Source: Phragmites australis (taxonomy: Eukaryota; Streptophyta; Magnoliopsida; Poales; Poaceae). From it: 64,000 nt of DNA. A program made the position numbers and the translations under genes. The notes beneath the pieces are model-generated. The model saw only the letters and a list, made by a program, of their open reading frames with translations, did not search any database and was not told the origin of the DNA. Shown here one piece after another: positions 1 to 11,700 of the stretch; position 1 is the first letter of the stretch, and each line of letters begins with the position of its first letter. The stretch lies in assembly GCF_958298935.1 (NCBI RefSeq), contig NC_084921.1:3606001-3670000 (forward strand), in the 5' to 3' direction.

Positions 1-590
1 TTTGCCTGGTGTATGATATTAGTGGATTTGCCATGAAACACTTTCACGTCACGATATTTCTAACAATATGTTGCAATCAACGAGAAATTCGCCAAAATCT
101 ACCAGAGATCAAGAATAACAAATTCATATGTTTAGAACGTCTCTTGTGGTGCTCACATAGTCACATGCATGTCTTGATGTCAACCAAATGAAAGATAAGG
201 GATTTGATTCATACTACAAATCCTACCTCTGTGGTCATAAATACTTAACGTTTTGATCAAGATCTGATTAAACTTTTAAAATTTTGATCATCAATAGTTT
301 CCAAAATATTTAGTTTGAAAATATTAAAATAATACGTGTAGATTTATTTGGTTGAAAAATATTTTCATAATATTATATTTTTATTAGATAGTATAACTAT
401 ATTCTAATAGTAAATACTGATAAAAATTGCACGTTGAAGAATAAAAAACGTCATACATTTTTGACCGGAGGAGTAACTTGTGTAGAAGTAAGGGGGGCTC
501 TTTTTTTGCTGTATACCTGCTTACTATCATAGCAAAATATCTGGCAGGATATAACCAAAAGCTGCCGGGCCAGTCTAAGGCCATGTTTGG
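1..590. repeat. Dispersed direct repeat, copy A
   Basis: Positions 1-230 match 30722-30950 with few differences, and 470-590 match 30950-31050, in the same orientation. Copy A has about 240 extra AT-rich bases in the middle (231-469). No coding function is apparent. A short motif ending in gcaggatataaccaa occurs up to three times between about 515 and 685 but only once in copy B, so copy A has undergone local tandem duplication. The match may continue left of the window. Confidence 0.85.
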
Positions 591-689
591 CAAGATATAA
601 CCAATAGCTTACTATCATAACAAAATATCTAGCATGTTTGGCATAGCAAAATATCTAGCAGGATATAACCAATAGCCTGCTGGCCGATC

Positions 690-2022
690 GGGACAGCCCG
701 TGGAGATGTGTGTTCATTTGCGGTGCAACAGGCCAATAGCCTCAGCGGGTACAGCTGCTGCAATGCGCCCTCGCCACCGTCGGTCACTGATGATCAACGG
801 CTCGTCACTGCGCTCTTGCCGCTGTCGTTCCCGTCGCCACAAAATGACCGTCCCATCGTCACGCAAGCATCACGTACGGCAACCACGCTACCGGCCATGC
901 CTGCCGCGCGCCATTGCTCACGTGCATGCCAGGATTCAATCAGAACTCGACCAGGCTGCTACTTCCCGTTCCGGTCGGCTTCGATCCGCCGCTGGTCGGC
1001 GGGTGCGCGACCGGCCGTCGGAGGTTGCGTCGCCTAATGATGCATGCGCTCGCGCGCGCACACGGCAGCATCTACAGGCCGCCGGACGGTCACGATCGAA
1101 CGTGAGATAGCTCCTCCACTTTCATGGCATCTCATTCATCGCGTCCAGCGCCACGTCGTGTTCCGTTCTGCTGGCAGGACAGGGACCGGAGGCGATCGGG
1201 GTCGGGATCGGATCAATTGGCCGGCCGGCCTCCTGCGAATGGGAACGTGCGTGGGCGGCTGAGCCGGCGCCTCTCGTGCCGTCGGCCCTGCCCTGCCGGC
1301 CATCATTGTGTCGGAGTTGCATGCCGTGATACACCAGCAGGTAGTGCAAACACCACTGCGCCATGCATGCATCGCTGTCGATCGATCGGTGGATCGAATG
1401 AACTTGGCCGGCCGTCAAGTACCGACGGGTCCGACGTCTCCTGTTTGAGCGGGCCGTGGTGCTCCCCGAATCTGAGGAGCTGTTCGTTTCCGGCTACAGT
1501 CGCTGGCCAGGGACTCGTCAGTTTTTTGGTACCATATCATATGGATGGCCGTCCAAACAGCATGTGATCCCGATGCTGCATGAGGTGGATGCGTGCATGA
1601 GAGCGCAAAAGCGACCGCCTGATGCTGCTCTACTCCATAGTCATAGGTCACGTACGTAGCTTTCGCCTGTGAGTTGTGTCGTCTCACAATAATAACTACT
1701 TAATCATCATATCGAATGGTCACGATGTTGCAAATCCCTTGTTTTGTAAACGAATGTGGAGGTCGATCGGGTTCCCAACAAGCTAAGCTAGAAATTGTGA
1801 TGGTACGTGCCGTTGTTTCGCTTAAATTATGAAGCATAGCGAATGTGTATCTAGTTATTTTGTACGCAGCCCGTCCGGCTTCTTCTATTTAATATAACCG
1901 GTAGTTTTTGTGCCGGTTTCGTTAAAAAAAATGTGTATCTAGTTGGATGAAGTAGTCTATAGAAATCGATCAAAGATGCATGGTTGTGTTTCGTTGAGGA
2001 TCATACATAATACTTGGTGAAC
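690..2022. other. Gene-free spacer, partly GC-rich
   Basis: Positions 690-1450 are GC-rich with many overlapping open frames on both strands, none of which resembles a known protein. Positions 1680-2022 are AT-rich. I see no gene or recognisable transposon here. The GC-rich part could be a remnant of a 5' gene region, but nothing supports that directly. Confidence 0.5.
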
Positions 2023-2036
2023 CACTACAACAGAAA
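2023..2036 (+). repeat. CACTA left terminal inverted repeat
   Basis: Fourteen bases beginning CACTACAACAG, perfectly inverted at 7603-7616, preceded by target-site duplicate aac. Confidence 0.93.
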
Positions 2037-2039
2037 CAA

Positions 2040-2240
2040 TCATCTGTACCGCCTCATCAGTGTCAGTTATAAAAGAAATGGCACTGATAAAGTATCAGTG
2101 CCGATTCATAACTTCCCGCACTCGATCAACGATCGATCTGAATTGAACCGACACTGATACTTCAGTGCCGGCTCATAATATGAACCGGTACTGATACTCA
2201 TTATCAGTGACAGTTTATAGTTATGAGCCGGCACTACTAA
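2040..2240. repeat. CACTA left subterminal repeat array
   Basis: Several direct and inverted copies of a motif around atcagtgccggc/ttcataa, matched by a similar array at 7370-7600. In known CACTA elements such arrays are the binding sites of the accessory DNA-binding protein and are required for transposition; that role is inferred here from position and repetition. Confidence 0.8.
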
Positions 2241-3638
2241 GTCTACTGTCTATATAAGGCGTCTTCCTCTTCCCCAAGCTCTTCGCGCCAACTCTTCCCT
2301 GAGCTCTTCGCAGCAACCTTTTGCGCCCCTCTCTTTTCGAGCCGCCTCACCTTCGTGTCTTCGCGCCCACCGAGCACATGGTGAGCTTCGCGGGGTCATC
2401 CTCTTCCTTTCACGCGCCTCTTTTTCCCCTCGACCCGAAGCCGGCGCGGCCGCCCTCGGCGCTGTGCGCCGTCGTGCTGCCTCATCGTCGACAAGCTCGG
2501 CCAGAATGAATGAATGGATGGGCCGGCGAGCTCGGCAATGAGATGGAGAAGAGGCAGGCTGCAACTCATCTGAACTTGGAAATCTATGCCTTGATCGAAA
2601 GCACGCCATTTGTGTGGAGGAATTTGTGATCACCATGCTGGTTCAGCCCATTCCAGTAGCCATGGATCACCTTGTCCTTGCCGGTCCGGCCCCTTCCAGT
2701 AGCCATGCTTTGTTGCTCGGTTCGTGCGTGAACCCATCGCGTATTTTTGGTCACGAAAACTAAAGAAATACCACTCGTTATCACTGAGCTTGGGCGCCTC
2801 TGAAAAAGAAAAGCCAAGCAAGAAACTTAGTGGCATATGCATGTTCGTGGTCACTCTGAATTGATCTGACGCAACAACACTAGATGTAACTAGGTATCTT
2901 GCTACCTACTTTAACATATATTACTGATATATTCTTTTGTTCTCTTGCGCGCTATCAAACTGGAATTTTGCGATAAATAATATAATTGGAGATTTTCCTT
3001 CATGGAAAGCTCAAATGATTTGAGATGCATATATGTATTGGGATTGGGATGGAAGCCAAAAACAAAGTGATCGAGATACGCCACGCACGTACACTAATTC
3101 ATTCATATCTCTACCTTAAACCCATATCTTGCATGCATGATATCTTGGGATTGGGATTGGGAGTATATATATCTTGCTTTAATTACATAATTGTGGAAGA
3201 GATACAAGTGTTGAGGTGCTTATTTGTGACTTTGTGAAAGATGGCTAGAAGAGAGAAGAGATGAAGCTTTAGTGACTACGCAGCATGTGTGCTTTGACAT
3301 ATTGAATATGGATATTGTGAATTAGTAGTGATTTAGTAAGAAGATTAAAATTACCTCTAAATAGATCAACGTATTGATTATGAATATTGTGTTGTAGGGA
3401 TGGCAAATCCACCTGCTAGTCGCTAGCGGATGCGGCAGTATTTAGAAGGTGGGTCCTCCGATCGAGACCAAGTGCCGGAAGGTGACGGGCCATCTAACAT
3501 GGAGCAATCAAGATGCGAGGTAATTCAATAAATTAGATGTGCATTTTGAAATATCGCATGGTTATCATTCCATTGGTTTTTTTTATTGATTGCTAAAACA
3601 TAAAGATAATCATAAATTTACAGATGGATCGGACATGA

Positions 3639-6310
3639 ATGTACAAGTTTGACTGTCACAGTCAAGAGTTCTTTCATGACGTGGATGCTTTTTTGAGGGC
3701 TGTCGCGGCGTACAGAAAGCCAAAAAACAAGAGTGATGATCATAATATATGTTGTCCGTGCGTTGATTACAAGAATGAGAAGCAGTTTTTAGGCATAGAG
3801 CAGATCCGTGCACACTTGTTTCGCAGGGGTTTCAAGCCTGGCTATATCTGCTGGACCATACACGGTGAACATGAGAAGATTGTGCATGAAGAGCAGTCCA
3901 CAGTCGAGGAAGACAGAGGCAACGATATGACGGTTGACGAAGACATCGATATGTCGGCGTTCGAAGATACTTTTATCGGCAACGATGATGAAGACCTTCA
4001 CGAAATGTTGCGCAATGCGGAGGAAGACTTCACCAGTGATAGGCAACACGAAAAGTTCTAGTGCATGATGGAGGACATTAAAACACCAGTGTTCCCGGGC
4101 TGCAAGGAAGAGCATAACAATTTGCATGTTGTGCTGACATTGCTGCAAATAAAGTCTAACAATGGTTGGTTTGATAAGGGCTTCAACGAGTTGTTACGAT
4201 TCTTGAGGGACTTGCTTCCAGAGGGCAACAAGTTGCCTAAAAACACGTACCACACCAAACAGATTATCTGTCCATTGGGGTTGGAAGTGGAGAAAATACA
4301 TGCATGTCAAAACGACTGCATGTTGTTTCGCAATGGGGATGCATACTTGGAAGCGTGTCGCATTTGCGATGCATCACGGTACAAGAGCAACATTGACGAT
4401 ATCGATAGCGATGACGTAGGGGAGAAGAGTAAGGATAAAAGACCCCCCGCTAAGATAGTTTGGTATTTCCCTATAATCTCCCATCTGAAGTGATTGTTTA
4501 CCAACAAAGTGAATGACGAGTTGTTGCGATGTCACGCTGAAGGGCGCAAGAAAGACAGAAAGCTTAGACACTCTGCTGATGGAATGCAATGGAGGAACTT
4601 CAATACAAAATACAAGGAATTCAAAGTTGAAGTGAGGAATATAAGGTTCGGGTTGAGTACAGATGGGATAAATCCTTTCGGCAACATGAGCAATAGTCAT
4701 AGCACTTGGCCCGTGACTCTCTATATCCACAACCTTCCATCTTGGTTGTGTACGAAGCAAACATTCCTTATGATGCCTTTGCTGATCAGTGGTCCGAATC
4801 AACGTGGCAACGATATCGATGTGTATCTCCAACCGTTGCTTGATAATCTCCTTGTACTATGGACAGATGGCGTACGAGTGTGGGATGAATACAAATGCGA
4901 GCATTTCAACCTATGCGCAATGCTGTTCGTAACGATCCAAGATTGGCCTGCTCTTGTTAACCTATCGGGAAAGACTTTAAAAGGCTACAATGGATGTGTA
5001 TGGTGCTTGGATGAAACAGGGGGGCTGTGGCCGAAGAACTGTAAAAAAATGGTCTACATGGGTCACCATAGGTTTCTGCGCCCGGATCACCCATACCGCA
5101 GGAATAAAAGAGCTTTTTATGGGACAGAGGAGACTCATCGAGCTCCGAAGGTTCACACTGGGGAGCATGTATATAAGATGGTAAATAATCTAAGAGTTGT
5201 CCTTAGAAAGGGGAAAGGCAGTACAAAATTCCCAGCTGGAAAACTCACTCCTATATTTAAGAAGAGAACAATTTTTTGGAACCTACCTTATTGGAAGCAC
5301 TTGATGGTCCGACACGCGATCGACGTCATGCATGTGGAGAAGAATGTGTTTGACAGCTTGATTGGTACCTTACTGGATATACCTGGCAAAACAAAAGATA
5401 CACTCAATGCACGGTTGGACCTGGAAGATATGAAGCTAAGGAAAATTATGCATCCTAAAATCCTAGGCAACGGGGCAAACGAACTTCCCACGGCTTGTTA
5501 CACCCTGAACAAGGAAGAGAAGATGAGCCTGTGCCGTTGCTTGCATGGAATCAAAGTTCCGAACGGTTACTCATCCAACGTAAAGAGATTAGTGAACATA
5601 AAAACTTAGAACTTAGAACTTAGTGAAGTCCCATGATTGTCACATGATGATGATACAGTTGCTTGCTTTTGCAATTAGAGGTATTCTGCCGGATAAGGTC
5701 CGAGACCCAATCATAAAGTTGTGTTCATTTTTCAACGCAATTTCACAGAAGGTCATCGATCCGAGCAAACTAACAAAGGTACAGGAAGCCAGCTTGAGAC
5801 TATGTTCCCTCCATCGTTTTGTGACATAATGCCCCATCTCATTGTTCACATCGTGCATGAGATAAAGTACCTTGGCCCCTTGTTTCTGCAGTAGATGTAT
5901 CCTTTCAAAAGGTTCATGTCAGTTCTGAAGAAATATGTTCGTAACCGAGGTTGGCCGGAAGGTTGCATGGCCCAAGGCTAGGGAACGGAGGAGGTCGTTG
6001 AGTTTGCCGTCAACTACATGGATCTGAAAGCAATTGGTAAGCTTGTATCTCGCCATGAGGGAAGGCTTAAGGGGAAAGTGACGCTAGGTCATAATACAGT
6101 TCGTTCCAATGATTATGTTTCATTCACTCAAGCACATTTCGTAGTTTTGCAATAAGCAATTGTAGTGGACCCGTATGTCAATAAGCACGTGCAAATGCTA
6201 CGGTCCACAAATCCAACACGTGCAATGAAGATAAACCAGACGACGATCAAAACCAGGCCACAAGAAACCGAGGATTATGCACTTCAATTTATTCAAATGT
6301 ACCAACTAAA
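3639..6310 (+). pseudogene. TNP2-type CACTA transposase, interrupted
   Basis: A single reading frame runs from 3639 to 5609. It starts with a transposase-associated N-terminal domain (DCHSQEF, CCPCVDYKN, LFRRGFKPGY) and continues into the TNP2 domain (STDGINPFGN, CEHFNLCAML, GYNGCVWC, MHVEKNVFDSLIGTLLDI). The frame is broken by only two stops, TAG at 4059-4061 and TGA at 4491-4493. Both fit C-to-T changes of sense codons (probably CAG and CGA). After 5609 the frame shifts. A DUF4218-like part follows at 5623-5830 and continues in other frames to about 6310 (MYPFKRFMSVLKKYVRNRG, then GTEEVVEFAVNYMD, HEGRLKGK). The normal product cuts and joins element ends in the nucleus; this copy should not yield a full protein unless the stops are spliced out or read through. 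Confidence 0.88.
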
Positions 6311-6599
6311 GTGATACATACTTCTACTTTACAACTTTGGGTACGTGTTTTTCTCCATGTTTGCACTACTCTTTTTGAGCATCACGACGTTAGGACTTAC
6401 GACTAATTACCTACAATGACATATGTGAAGATTTCACTGGGCCCTCTTTGTCATCCAGACTGACTACAGTTGTATCGTTGTCCTTGACGGTAAATGAAAT
6501 CCAGTAGCCGAATACCAACCCGTCATAGACTTGTTACAACGGTATATTTCATTAACGCTTTAGTAAACTTCGAATTGATTGAATCTAAGTCTAGTTACA

Positions 6600-7095
6600 G
6601 TCCATAATCACACTCATACAGGGTGTACGTGCGCTATGTCAAGAGGAAAGGACGTCACTTTCCATTTTGAAAGGAATGGAGGATCGTAACAGACTTTCCT
6701 TGTAGGTTTCAGACCCAGGGCAACAATTTATGTGCCTACTATGTATGTGACTTCATGCATGGATGGACCGAAAGCAATTATAGTGACATTCTCAAAGCTG
6801 AGGTTAGTGGTATAGATATTGATGTTTAATTTTTCAGTTCCTACTAGTGTTCAAATATATTGATTTCTTCAATTCTGTTAATTGTAGGACCTCCAGCTGG
6901 AAACCGGTATCCTCACACCGCAGATAATCAGCACAATTTAGGAACAACTCTGTGGGTGCATCAATGACGAAGTCATTCCAGAGTCCGCGTGGTACCATGT
7001 TCCCAAATGGTGTATTTCGAACAAAGTCGTCCCTTCACAAGACCCGTGGAGTTCGTTACCTGATTCTTCAAAAGGCAAAAAACGTAGTTCAGGTC
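6600..7095 (+). pseudogene. Ulp1-like (C48) cysteine protease remnant in CACTA
   Basis: In pieces of different frames the translation reads VYVRYVKRKG, then FQTQGNNLCAYYVCDFMHGW, then a tail with WYHVPKW. NLCAYYVC matches the catalytic-cysteine region of Ulp1/SENP-type C48 peptidases (consensus around G-x-x-L/N-C-G-x-Y/F-V). Such domains follow the transposase in many grass CACTA elements. The histidine and aspartate regions cannot be placed with confidence and an intron seems to interrupt the region near 6810-6885. The assignment rests mainly on the short Cys motif and the position, so it is moderate. Confidence 0.55.
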
Positions 7096-7369
7096 CTTGG
7101 TCAACAAGAACTATTGAATGACATCTTTTCTTACCCTTTTGTTGTATACTTCTGTTAATTATGAACTTTTGTTGCAAACTATTACTAGTTATGATCTGTA
7201 ATCAATGACATGTGAAATAACATTGTTACGTATGCATGAATGAGATGAGATGAGAATGAATTATGTATGTGTGTGATACATTATGTGCTGAAATCATTAT
7301 ATGTGCATGTGCTTTATGTGACATTATTTGTGCTATTGTCGGCAAAGGCTACATTCTGTACAGGGGAGA

Positions 7370-7602
7370 GCGGCTATCAGTGCCGGCTCAATATAAAAAA
7401 CTAGCACTGATATGGATAATATCAATGCCGGCTTTTACTAAAAATGAGCATTGATATTCTCTGTATTAGTGCCGGTTTTTATTTGTCAGCCGGCATTGAC
7501 ACTCATTATCAGTGCCAGGTCAAAAACCGACATTGATAGTCCATGACTATCAGTGCCGGTTCAAAAACTGCCACTGATGACGCTTTTGAGCCAGCATGAC
7601 CA
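7370..7602. repeat. CACTA right subterminal repeat array
   Basis: Multiple copies of tatcagtgccggttcaaaaa-like units in alternating orientation, the counterpart of the left array. Confidence 0.8.
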
Positions 7603-7616
7603 TTTCTGTTGTAGTG
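7603..7616 (-). repeat. CACTA right terminal inverted repeat
   Basis: Perfect reverse complement of the left end, followed by target-site duplicate aac at 7617-7619. Confidence 0.93.
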
Positions 7617-8299
7617 AACTCAATCCCAGTCCTTGTTTGAATGTTAGTATAGATCCCAAATGATTGCGGTGACTCGCGAGGTCTGTCAAAGATAACAGGG
7701 CATTATTGTTGGTTGCATACCCGTGTTAATTTTGAGCCGCATTTTTTTTCCGTTGGTTGGAACTTCAAAATGTATAAACACAAATACTATCAAAATTTAC
7801 AGAGGTTGATTGTACAATGGCATATGACAAATTGAATAATCTCATGGTTGTGTAAATTTTGAACAAAATTTTTATACCGCTGGTTGGAAAAAAGTTCAAA
7901 TAGTACCGCAAAAAAACACTACATTAAGAAAGCATGTAAGCATTGTATCTCTACTACTTAAAAAATATATAGTGATTCCCGCACCCTCCTATATCCTGTC
8001 ACCACATCATACCCTTCCCATGTTCTGCCCTCACTCTTAGCCCATGACCTCTTCCTCCCTCGCCTGTGTGTGGCCTTCTCCCTCCAGCTGCCAAACAAAT
8101 CCTGCATCACTCTCTTGGTCTCACCCCCTATGTGTCCTCCTTTCTTCCCAACTGAGCCGCCTCTGCCACCCCCTCCCCGGCCGCAGGGGACACCGCCACC
8201 ACCTTAGCAGGGAGGAGGGTTCCACTGTGCTTTTAAAGGGCATCATCCCCAGACTTGGCCTATACGAGCCCGGACTCTAGCTCTAGTGACTGAGCCAGA
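7617..8299. other. Spacer between CACTA and KDSR pseudogene
   Basis: 7620-7990 is AT-rich with nothing recognised. 7990-8300 is pyrimidine-rich and GC-rich and looks like the upstream or 5' leader region of the KDSR pseudogene that follows; no start codon in a supported frame is visible. Confidence 0.5.
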
Positions 8300-8510
8300 C
8301 CCCGCATCGTCGTGGCTGTGGAGCTCCTCCTGCTCCTGGTCCCGCCCATTGACCTCCTCACCGTGCTTGCCTACCTGGTGTGGCCCCACGTCATGCGTGT
8401 CCTGCTCAGGTCAGGTCTTCATCACTGGTGGGTACAGTGGCATTGGGCTCTCCATGGCCACGACTACCGCGCAGGAGCGTGCGGGTCTCCATCCTCGCTT
8501 GCAACACAAT
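8300..8510 (+). pseudogene. TSC10-like: 3-ketosphinganine reductase pseudogene, 5' part
   Basis: Frame 8312 onward gives a hydrophobic N-terminus (VELLLLLVPPIDLLTVLAYL, then VWPHVMRVLLR), like the membrane anchor of plant TSC10/KDSR. A frame change near 8410 then leads into VFITGGYSGIGLSMA, the Rossmann glycine motif (TGGxxGIG) of short-chain dehydrogenases. A second small indel near 8478 would restore VSILACN. The expected ATG is GTG in the apparent frame. The reading continues as TTHLEEARVAM after position 28568, so a 20-kb Copia element has split the exon. The intact enzyme reduces 3-ketosphinganine to dihydrosphingosine with NADPH at the endoplasmic reticulum. This copy is dead: frameshifts, insertion, and stops downstream. 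Confidence 0.85.
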
Positions 8511-8554
8511 TGAAAGTACTTGATGTCGCCTAGAGGGGGAGTGAATAGGCAACA
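8511..8554 (-). repeat. Copia 1 3' LTR, outer end
   Basis: TGAAAGTACTTGATG followed by CGCCTAGAGGGGGAGTGAAT, matching the start of the other LTR at 27271 until about 8550, where homology stops abruptly at a rearranged junction. Confidence 0.85.
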
Positions 8555-8586
8555 AGGCCCTTTTGAGGATGGAGACCCGCATGTGT

Positions 8587-9158
8587 CGTGCGTTTAATGC
8601 TACGAGATGGGACAAGGCCCTTTTGTGCCGACTCCATCCACTTGCCTGGTCGGGCTACAGATGACGTCCCATCTACCGTTCGCCGCCATGCTGGACTGAA
8701 AAGTTCTATCCCACAGTATTTAATGCTACGGGACGGGACAATGCCCTTCTGCGCCGACCCCATCCACTTGTCTGGTCGGGTTGCTGACAACATCCCATCC
8801 ACTGTGCACCACCGTTCCAGCCTGCAAAGTTCTACCCCACTGCATTTAATGCTACGGGATGGGACAATGCCCAACTGCGCTGTCCATGACTTCGTCCTAT
8901 GGTGCTGGTGCTTAGGGAAAGAAAACACTTGAGTGCATATTAGCAACTACTCTCTAGACAAGTTGCATCAAATCTAGCCCTACGACCAGTGGGGCTGGTC
9001 GTGAGTGTAAGCGATGGTATAGGTAGACTGGTCGGGTGGGCATTAGACTGGTCGCTGTGGTGGCATGATCGACCAGACTTTAGGGAGTATGCTGCTCTAG
9101 TTGTTAGGTCCACTGTGGTTCCCCTTAGCCAGGGTACCCTTTACTTAATACACTGACA
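8587..9158 (-). repeat. Gypsy 1 3' LTR, truncated
   Basis: Homologous to 16790-17358; ends TGACA at 9158. A purine tract on the minus strand (GGAGGCTTGGGGCTAC) at 9159-9178 is the polypurine tract. The outer 380 bases are deleted. Confidence 0.85.
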
Positions 9159-9589
9159 GTAGCCCCAAGCCTCCCTATGACCGTGGTTCGACCTGGTTGT
9201 GCCACTTGGGTCTTGGGTAGACGTAGTCTGCCTAGGGAGTGGTCGTTCGATGTCGTCAGTTCTTAAAGCTTGGCTTCGAATTTCATGTCATGTGGGGAGG
9301 CATAAGTGTCCTGAGAGAGAAAACAAGGGGGCGAGAGGAGAGACATTGATTGTCACTGGAACTGAAGGACTCTTGGCTCCATTAGCGCGCCAACTCGAGT
9401 TTTTGAGCGTTTTGAATGCCTCACCGGTGTGGTTTTTAAAGACGAGTGTTTCATGGCCTTTCGATCCACCCCCTTGCCTCATCTCCTCCCTTCAGGTCTT
9501 CCAGTGCCTAGAGCCCATCCGTTTCTATCCTGTCTTACGCTCCACTCCGTAGTGTAGGCAGACCCTCAGGCCATGGCATACTCCCTTCC

Positions 9590-9927
9590 TTCGTCGCTGT
9601 AGGGGTTGATATCTTGGATGATTCAGCGAAGGTGGAGTTGCCTCTGCCTTTGGATCCGCCTGCCGAGGCATCTCCAGAAGTGGCTTTCGTTGCGGATGCA
9701 TCTGCGAGGTTGGGGCCGGTGCTTGTAAGACTAGAGCCAGTGACCATCACGCTTCCTTCCAAAGAAGGCCGCCTTTTGCTGGCCCTTCTTGTTCTCCCGC
9801 CCGGGTGGATCCCTTGGCTGAGGTCATCGATATTTCCGGTGATGAGGAGTGGATCGATTGGGACCATCTAGAGAAGGAGATCAATGAAGAGGAAGAGTTG
9901 GAGATGATGAGGAAGAGAGGTCTTTAG
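9590..9927 (+). pseudogene. Plus-strand (antisense) ORF remnant of Gypsy 1
   Basis: Between integrase and the 3' LTR, opposite to the pol strand, a frame ending at TAG 9925-9927 reads VIDISGDEEWIDWDH and then an acidic KEINEEEELEMMRKRGL tail. The upstream part 9614-9800 is in another frame (alanine/proline-rich). TAT-lineage elements of grasses carry an antisense ORF at this place; its function is unknown. The match to that family is from memory of its style and could not be aligned. Confidence 0.55.
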
Positions 9928-10439
9928 GGCGCGCCGGGGTCGGTCATCAGCTCCAGCAGGGCCTTTGCCTCAGCCTCCCTCCCTGGCCCTTATGCAGGTC
10001 ATCACCCGATCCCTAGAGTAGTGAGCTGCCACTCCAGGGAGGAGTATAAGAGGTTTCTTGACTCGTTCGGAGGTAGGTAGAGATGAGAGTCTGGCGGACT
10101 CTTTCTGTCAACTTCGCGTTAGTTACTTGAGCCAGGGAGGATAGGGCGGGTATGTGCCAGGATAGTTGGTCCGATTGCATGTAACTAGTCGGCTTGTAAT
10201 CCTTCCTTTTTATGAATGGAAAATGTTGAGGTTTCATGACGCTCATCTTTGTCCCCTCCCGCTTGATAGTCAGGTTCTTTGGATGTAGAACAGATCATAG
10301 CCCGAGTGAGGGTGTGTGGCCTTGTTTGTTTGGCAGATCCCGTAATGGCCGTTAAGTGTGGTCGCATGTTGTGGTCGGAGAATTAACCTGTCAGGAGTCC
10401 GTTGCTGGTCAGGGAGTCCTGCAAAGTAGGGAGTCTAGT

Positions 10440-11700
10440 TTTTTGAATTTTAAAACTTACAGGTCGTATTCCACGCTCGTCCGGAAGGCCCTGCAAAAAT
10501 AGAGAAACAAGCCCGTTTTCGAGTGACCCTACATATAGAACTTGCACAACAGGGCGATGTTCCAGGAGTTGTGTAATTCTCAGTCGTCCTCCATGGCCAA
10601 CCTGACCGCACCAGGCCGGGTGACATCGACCACCTTGTAGTGCCCTTCCCACTTGGGGGAGAGCTTGTTCTGACCTGCCTTATTCTGAATTTGGCTAAGG
10701 ACAAGGTCACCTACAAACAGTGTTTGTTCTCATACCTTCTAGTCGTGGTAGTGTCCGAGGCTCTGCTTATATCGGGTGGCTCGAATTAGAGCACGATCGT
10801 GAAACTCTTGGATTAGGTTTATGTCATCCTCTCGTCGCGCCACCTGGTCGTCATCCGAGTAATTGCTGACTCGAGGCGACAGGAGAGAGATTTCTGAGGG
10901 GAGCATGGCCTCCGCGCCAAAGACCAAGAAGAAAGGGGTCTCGGCAGTAGCCCGGCTAGGGGTTGTCCGCAGCGATCATAGTACTATAGGGAGTTCATCC
11001 ACCCAACGCCTTGAATAGCTTTTAAGCCGATCAAAGACTTGGGTTTTGATCTCTTGTAGTACCATCCCGTTCGCCCTTTCGGCGTGTCCGTTGCTTTGGG
11101 GATGTGCCATAAACGTATAGAAAACCTTGGTCCCGATTTCATCGCATTAGTCTTGAAAATCACTACTGGTGAACTCAGTTCTGTTGTCCGTGATTATGCG
11201 GTTTGGCAGTACCAATCCTCGTACGAACTTAATTGCTACTATGGTGGTGATCTTCCTGACGGATTCAGCTCGATCCACTTAGTAAATTTATCGATGGTCA
11301 AGAATAGGAATTCAAAACCGCATGGGGCTTTGGGGAATGGTCCCACGATATCGAGCCCTCAGACAGCGATAGGCCAAGAGAGTGGTATGATTTGCAGTAC
11401 CTGGGCTGGTAGATTGGTATTTCAGCCATGGTACTGACACTACTGGCACCGTTTCATCAGCTCGCAAGCATTCTGGAGGGCGGTGGGCCAATAAAATCCT
11501 TGCCAGAACACTTTTCTAACCAGGGTGCAATACGAAAGCGTGGCTATCACATATGCCTCCGTGGATATCAGAGATCACTGTGCTCCCCTCTTCCTGAGTG
11601 ATGCATTTCGGTAAAAGACCATTGCTCCCTCGGCGGTAGAGGTGTCCCTCTACCAGGGAGTATCTGCTAGCTTACCACCAGACCTTTTCTGCTAACGCAT
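10440..11700 (-). pseudogene. Gypsy 1 integrase
   Basis: The minus strand between 11450 and 11250 gives a histidine/cysteine-rich stretch and then LDIVGPFPKAPCG and KFTKWIEL, the integrase catalytic core. The frame 10739-10927 reads MVFGAEAMLPSEISLLSPRV, the conserved end of the core, then the C-terminal segment near 10450-10710 (KWEGHYKVVDVTRPGAVRL in a shifted frame). Decayed by stops. Confidence 0.8.

Larger units (their letters stand above)
2023..7616 (+). mobile_element. CACTA (En/Spm) DNA transposon, about 5.6 kb
   Basis: The left end reads CACTACAACAGAAA (2023-2036) and the right end is its exact reverse complement (7603-7616). The element is flanked by the 3-bp target duplication AAC (2020-2022 and 7617-7619), as expected for the CACTA superfamily. 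Both subterminal regions (2040-2240 and 7370-7600) carry many copies of a motif like atcagtgccggttcataa in both orientations, which in this superfamily bind the TNPA-type protein. Inside are a TNP2-type transposase (broken), a following DUF4218-like frame and an Ulp1-like protease remnant, all on the plus strand. No TNPA-like gene is recognised. Exact ends and TSD point to a fairly young insertion, though the coding part is damaged. Confidence 0.93.

Noticed and set aside
700..1690. Cluster of overlapping frames in a GC-rich stretch
   Set aside because: Both strands are equally open and none resembles a protein family.
7263..7454. 63-codon frame near the right end of the CACTA element
   Set aside because: It runs into the subterminal repeats and has no conserved motif.
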